From NCBI GenBank assembly GCA_019694835.1, contig JAIBBE010000057.1, forward strand, positions 73,891 to 137,890: a stretch of 64,000 bases of DNA, given 5' to 3'. The notes beneath the pieces were generated by a model. That model was not told where the DNA came from. It did no database searches and saw only the letters and a program-made list of their open reading frames with translations. Below, piece after piece: positions 63,612-64,000 of this stretch. Position 1 is the first letter of the stretch. Each line of letters opens with the position of its first letter. The position numbers and the translations under genes are program-made. The stretch is from Fimbriimonadaceae bacterium (GTDB taxonomy: Bacteria > Armatimonadota > Fimbriimonadia > Fimbriimonadales > Fimbriimonadaceae).

Positions 63612-64000
63612 GTCAGAACCTCCAATGGCTAGTCTGAAGACGTGTGGTGCCCGGTCAAGGTTTCAATAGGTCCCGTCAAGACCGAGCGCGAGCTGGTCAG
63701 AGAGGGCCGCGACCGCGTCAAGAAGGCCCTCGGAGCCGTCAATGAGGGCCTCGAGCTCGTCAAGACCTCCCTCGACCTCGTCAGCGGGTCCCTCGGTCGC
63801 GTCAGGATGGGCCTCGATGGCCGATGTCCCTCCTGACGGCGCTGAGGTTTGGACTGGAATAGATGCAGGTCTCTTATCCCTCAACCCCCTCTCCTCCTCC
63901 TGCCGTGCCCGCGAACATGTCCTCGCTTGGGGTTGAGGGTTTCGACGCCCCGCTTCGGTGTCGTGGCAGACTTGCCCCAAGGAGGCAACCCGCAACCTGC
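63612..64000. other. terminal gap with 21-bp periodic stretch and a hairpin pair
   Basis: The stretch 63652-63815 is the 21-bp periodic sequence described separately. The part 63837-64000 has no supported gene; CCCTCAACCCC (63878-63888) and GGGGTTGAGGG (63929-63939) form an inverted repeat of the same style as R2. A gene may begin past the right edge. Confidence 0.5.
63642..63836 (+). CDS. possible small heptad-repeat protein (21-bp periodic)
   Basis: A 64-residue frame starting with GTG at 63642. From residue 5 to ~55 Val returns every seven residues: VKVSIGP, VKTEREL, VREGRDR, VKKALGA, VNEGLEL, VKTSLDL, VSGSLGR, VRMGLDG. Leu joins in at the position three residues before Val in the second half. 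This is an amphipathic coiled-coil pattern, with GTC codons every 21 bases. Because 21 is a multiple of three, the opposite strand also stays open with a heptad-like acidic peptide (EVEGGLDELEALIDG). Whether either is translated is unclear; it may be repeat DNA only. Confidence 0.3.
   Translation: MWCPVKVSIGPVKTERELVREGRDRVKKALGAVNEGLELVKTSLDLVSGSLGRVRMGLDGRCPS

Overview
The window looks like a stretch of chromosome from a free-living, Gram-negative-type bacterium with fairly GC-rich DNA (judged by eye). The mix of genes is: PEP-CTERM-tailed secreted proteins (2628-3236 and 54455-55618), a dockerin-tailed protein, GlnE and GlnD, K+-independent-type HppA, RseP with several ECF sigma factors, a GH109-like enzyme, and many short palindromic intergenic repeats. 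This fits Armatimonadota (Fimbriimonas-like) best, but that is inference; no rRNA gene is present to settle it. I see no tRNA, rRNA, CRISPR array, transposase or phage gene.

Layout. 1-3.4 kb: end of an M14 carboxypeptidase, an M23 peptidase, a primary-type sigma factor and a PEP-CTERM protein. 3.4-7.8 kb (minus): a tightly coupled operon for a hydroxyacid dehydrogenase and a nucleoside-type ABC importer lacking its binding protein. 7.9-14.6 kb: a membrane zinc-ribbon protein ending in an L7/L12-like domain, a glycosyltransferase, an ECF sigma/anti-sigma pair, a cytochrome c lipoprotein, a zinc-finger/STN-domain pair and a lipoprotein of the phosphodiester-glycosidase type. 14.8-23.8 kb: rpoC and rpoB (minus). 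23.9-26.5 kb: glnE. 26.9-31.5 kb: secreted proteins, a GH99-like hydrolase, a YpfJ-like metallopeptidase and an HD-type alarmone hydrolase. 31.8-36.7 kb: an overlapping four-gene unit (ECF sigma, putative anti-sigma, membrane protein, glnD). 37-43.5 kb: rpsD, pdxS, a deacetylase-like protein, pheT, cinA. 43.5-49.8 kb: a PAS histidine kinase, dxr, rseP, an ECF sigma gene. 50.1-57.4 kb: Gfo/Idh oxidoreductase, an E2 acyltransferase / C26 amidohydrolase / biotin-carrier operon, small membrane proteins, a HAF-repeat PEP-CTERM protein, a GH109-like enzyme and a 59-residue gene. 57.4-64 kb: an unusually long hppA, a TPR protein, an internally duplicated protein and a 21-bp periodic sequence.

Themes. 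Nitrogen control is represented by both GlnE and GlnD, although PII and glutamine synthetase are absent; glnD lies in an ECF sigma operon. Envelope-stress-type control is suggested by three ECF genes, two with a matching GAACTT-N15-CGT(C/T) motif upstream, and by RseP convergent with one of them. Several families of short palindromic repeats fill the gaps. Some repeat-like sequence is found inside genes as extra in-frame residues (ABC ATPase, PheT). The most unusual items are the 265-residue insert in HppA, the zinc-ribbon/L7-L12-like membrane protein, the repeat-derived protein insertions, the GlnD operon, and the E2-C26-biotin carrier operon. I found no clear defence or biosynthetic island.
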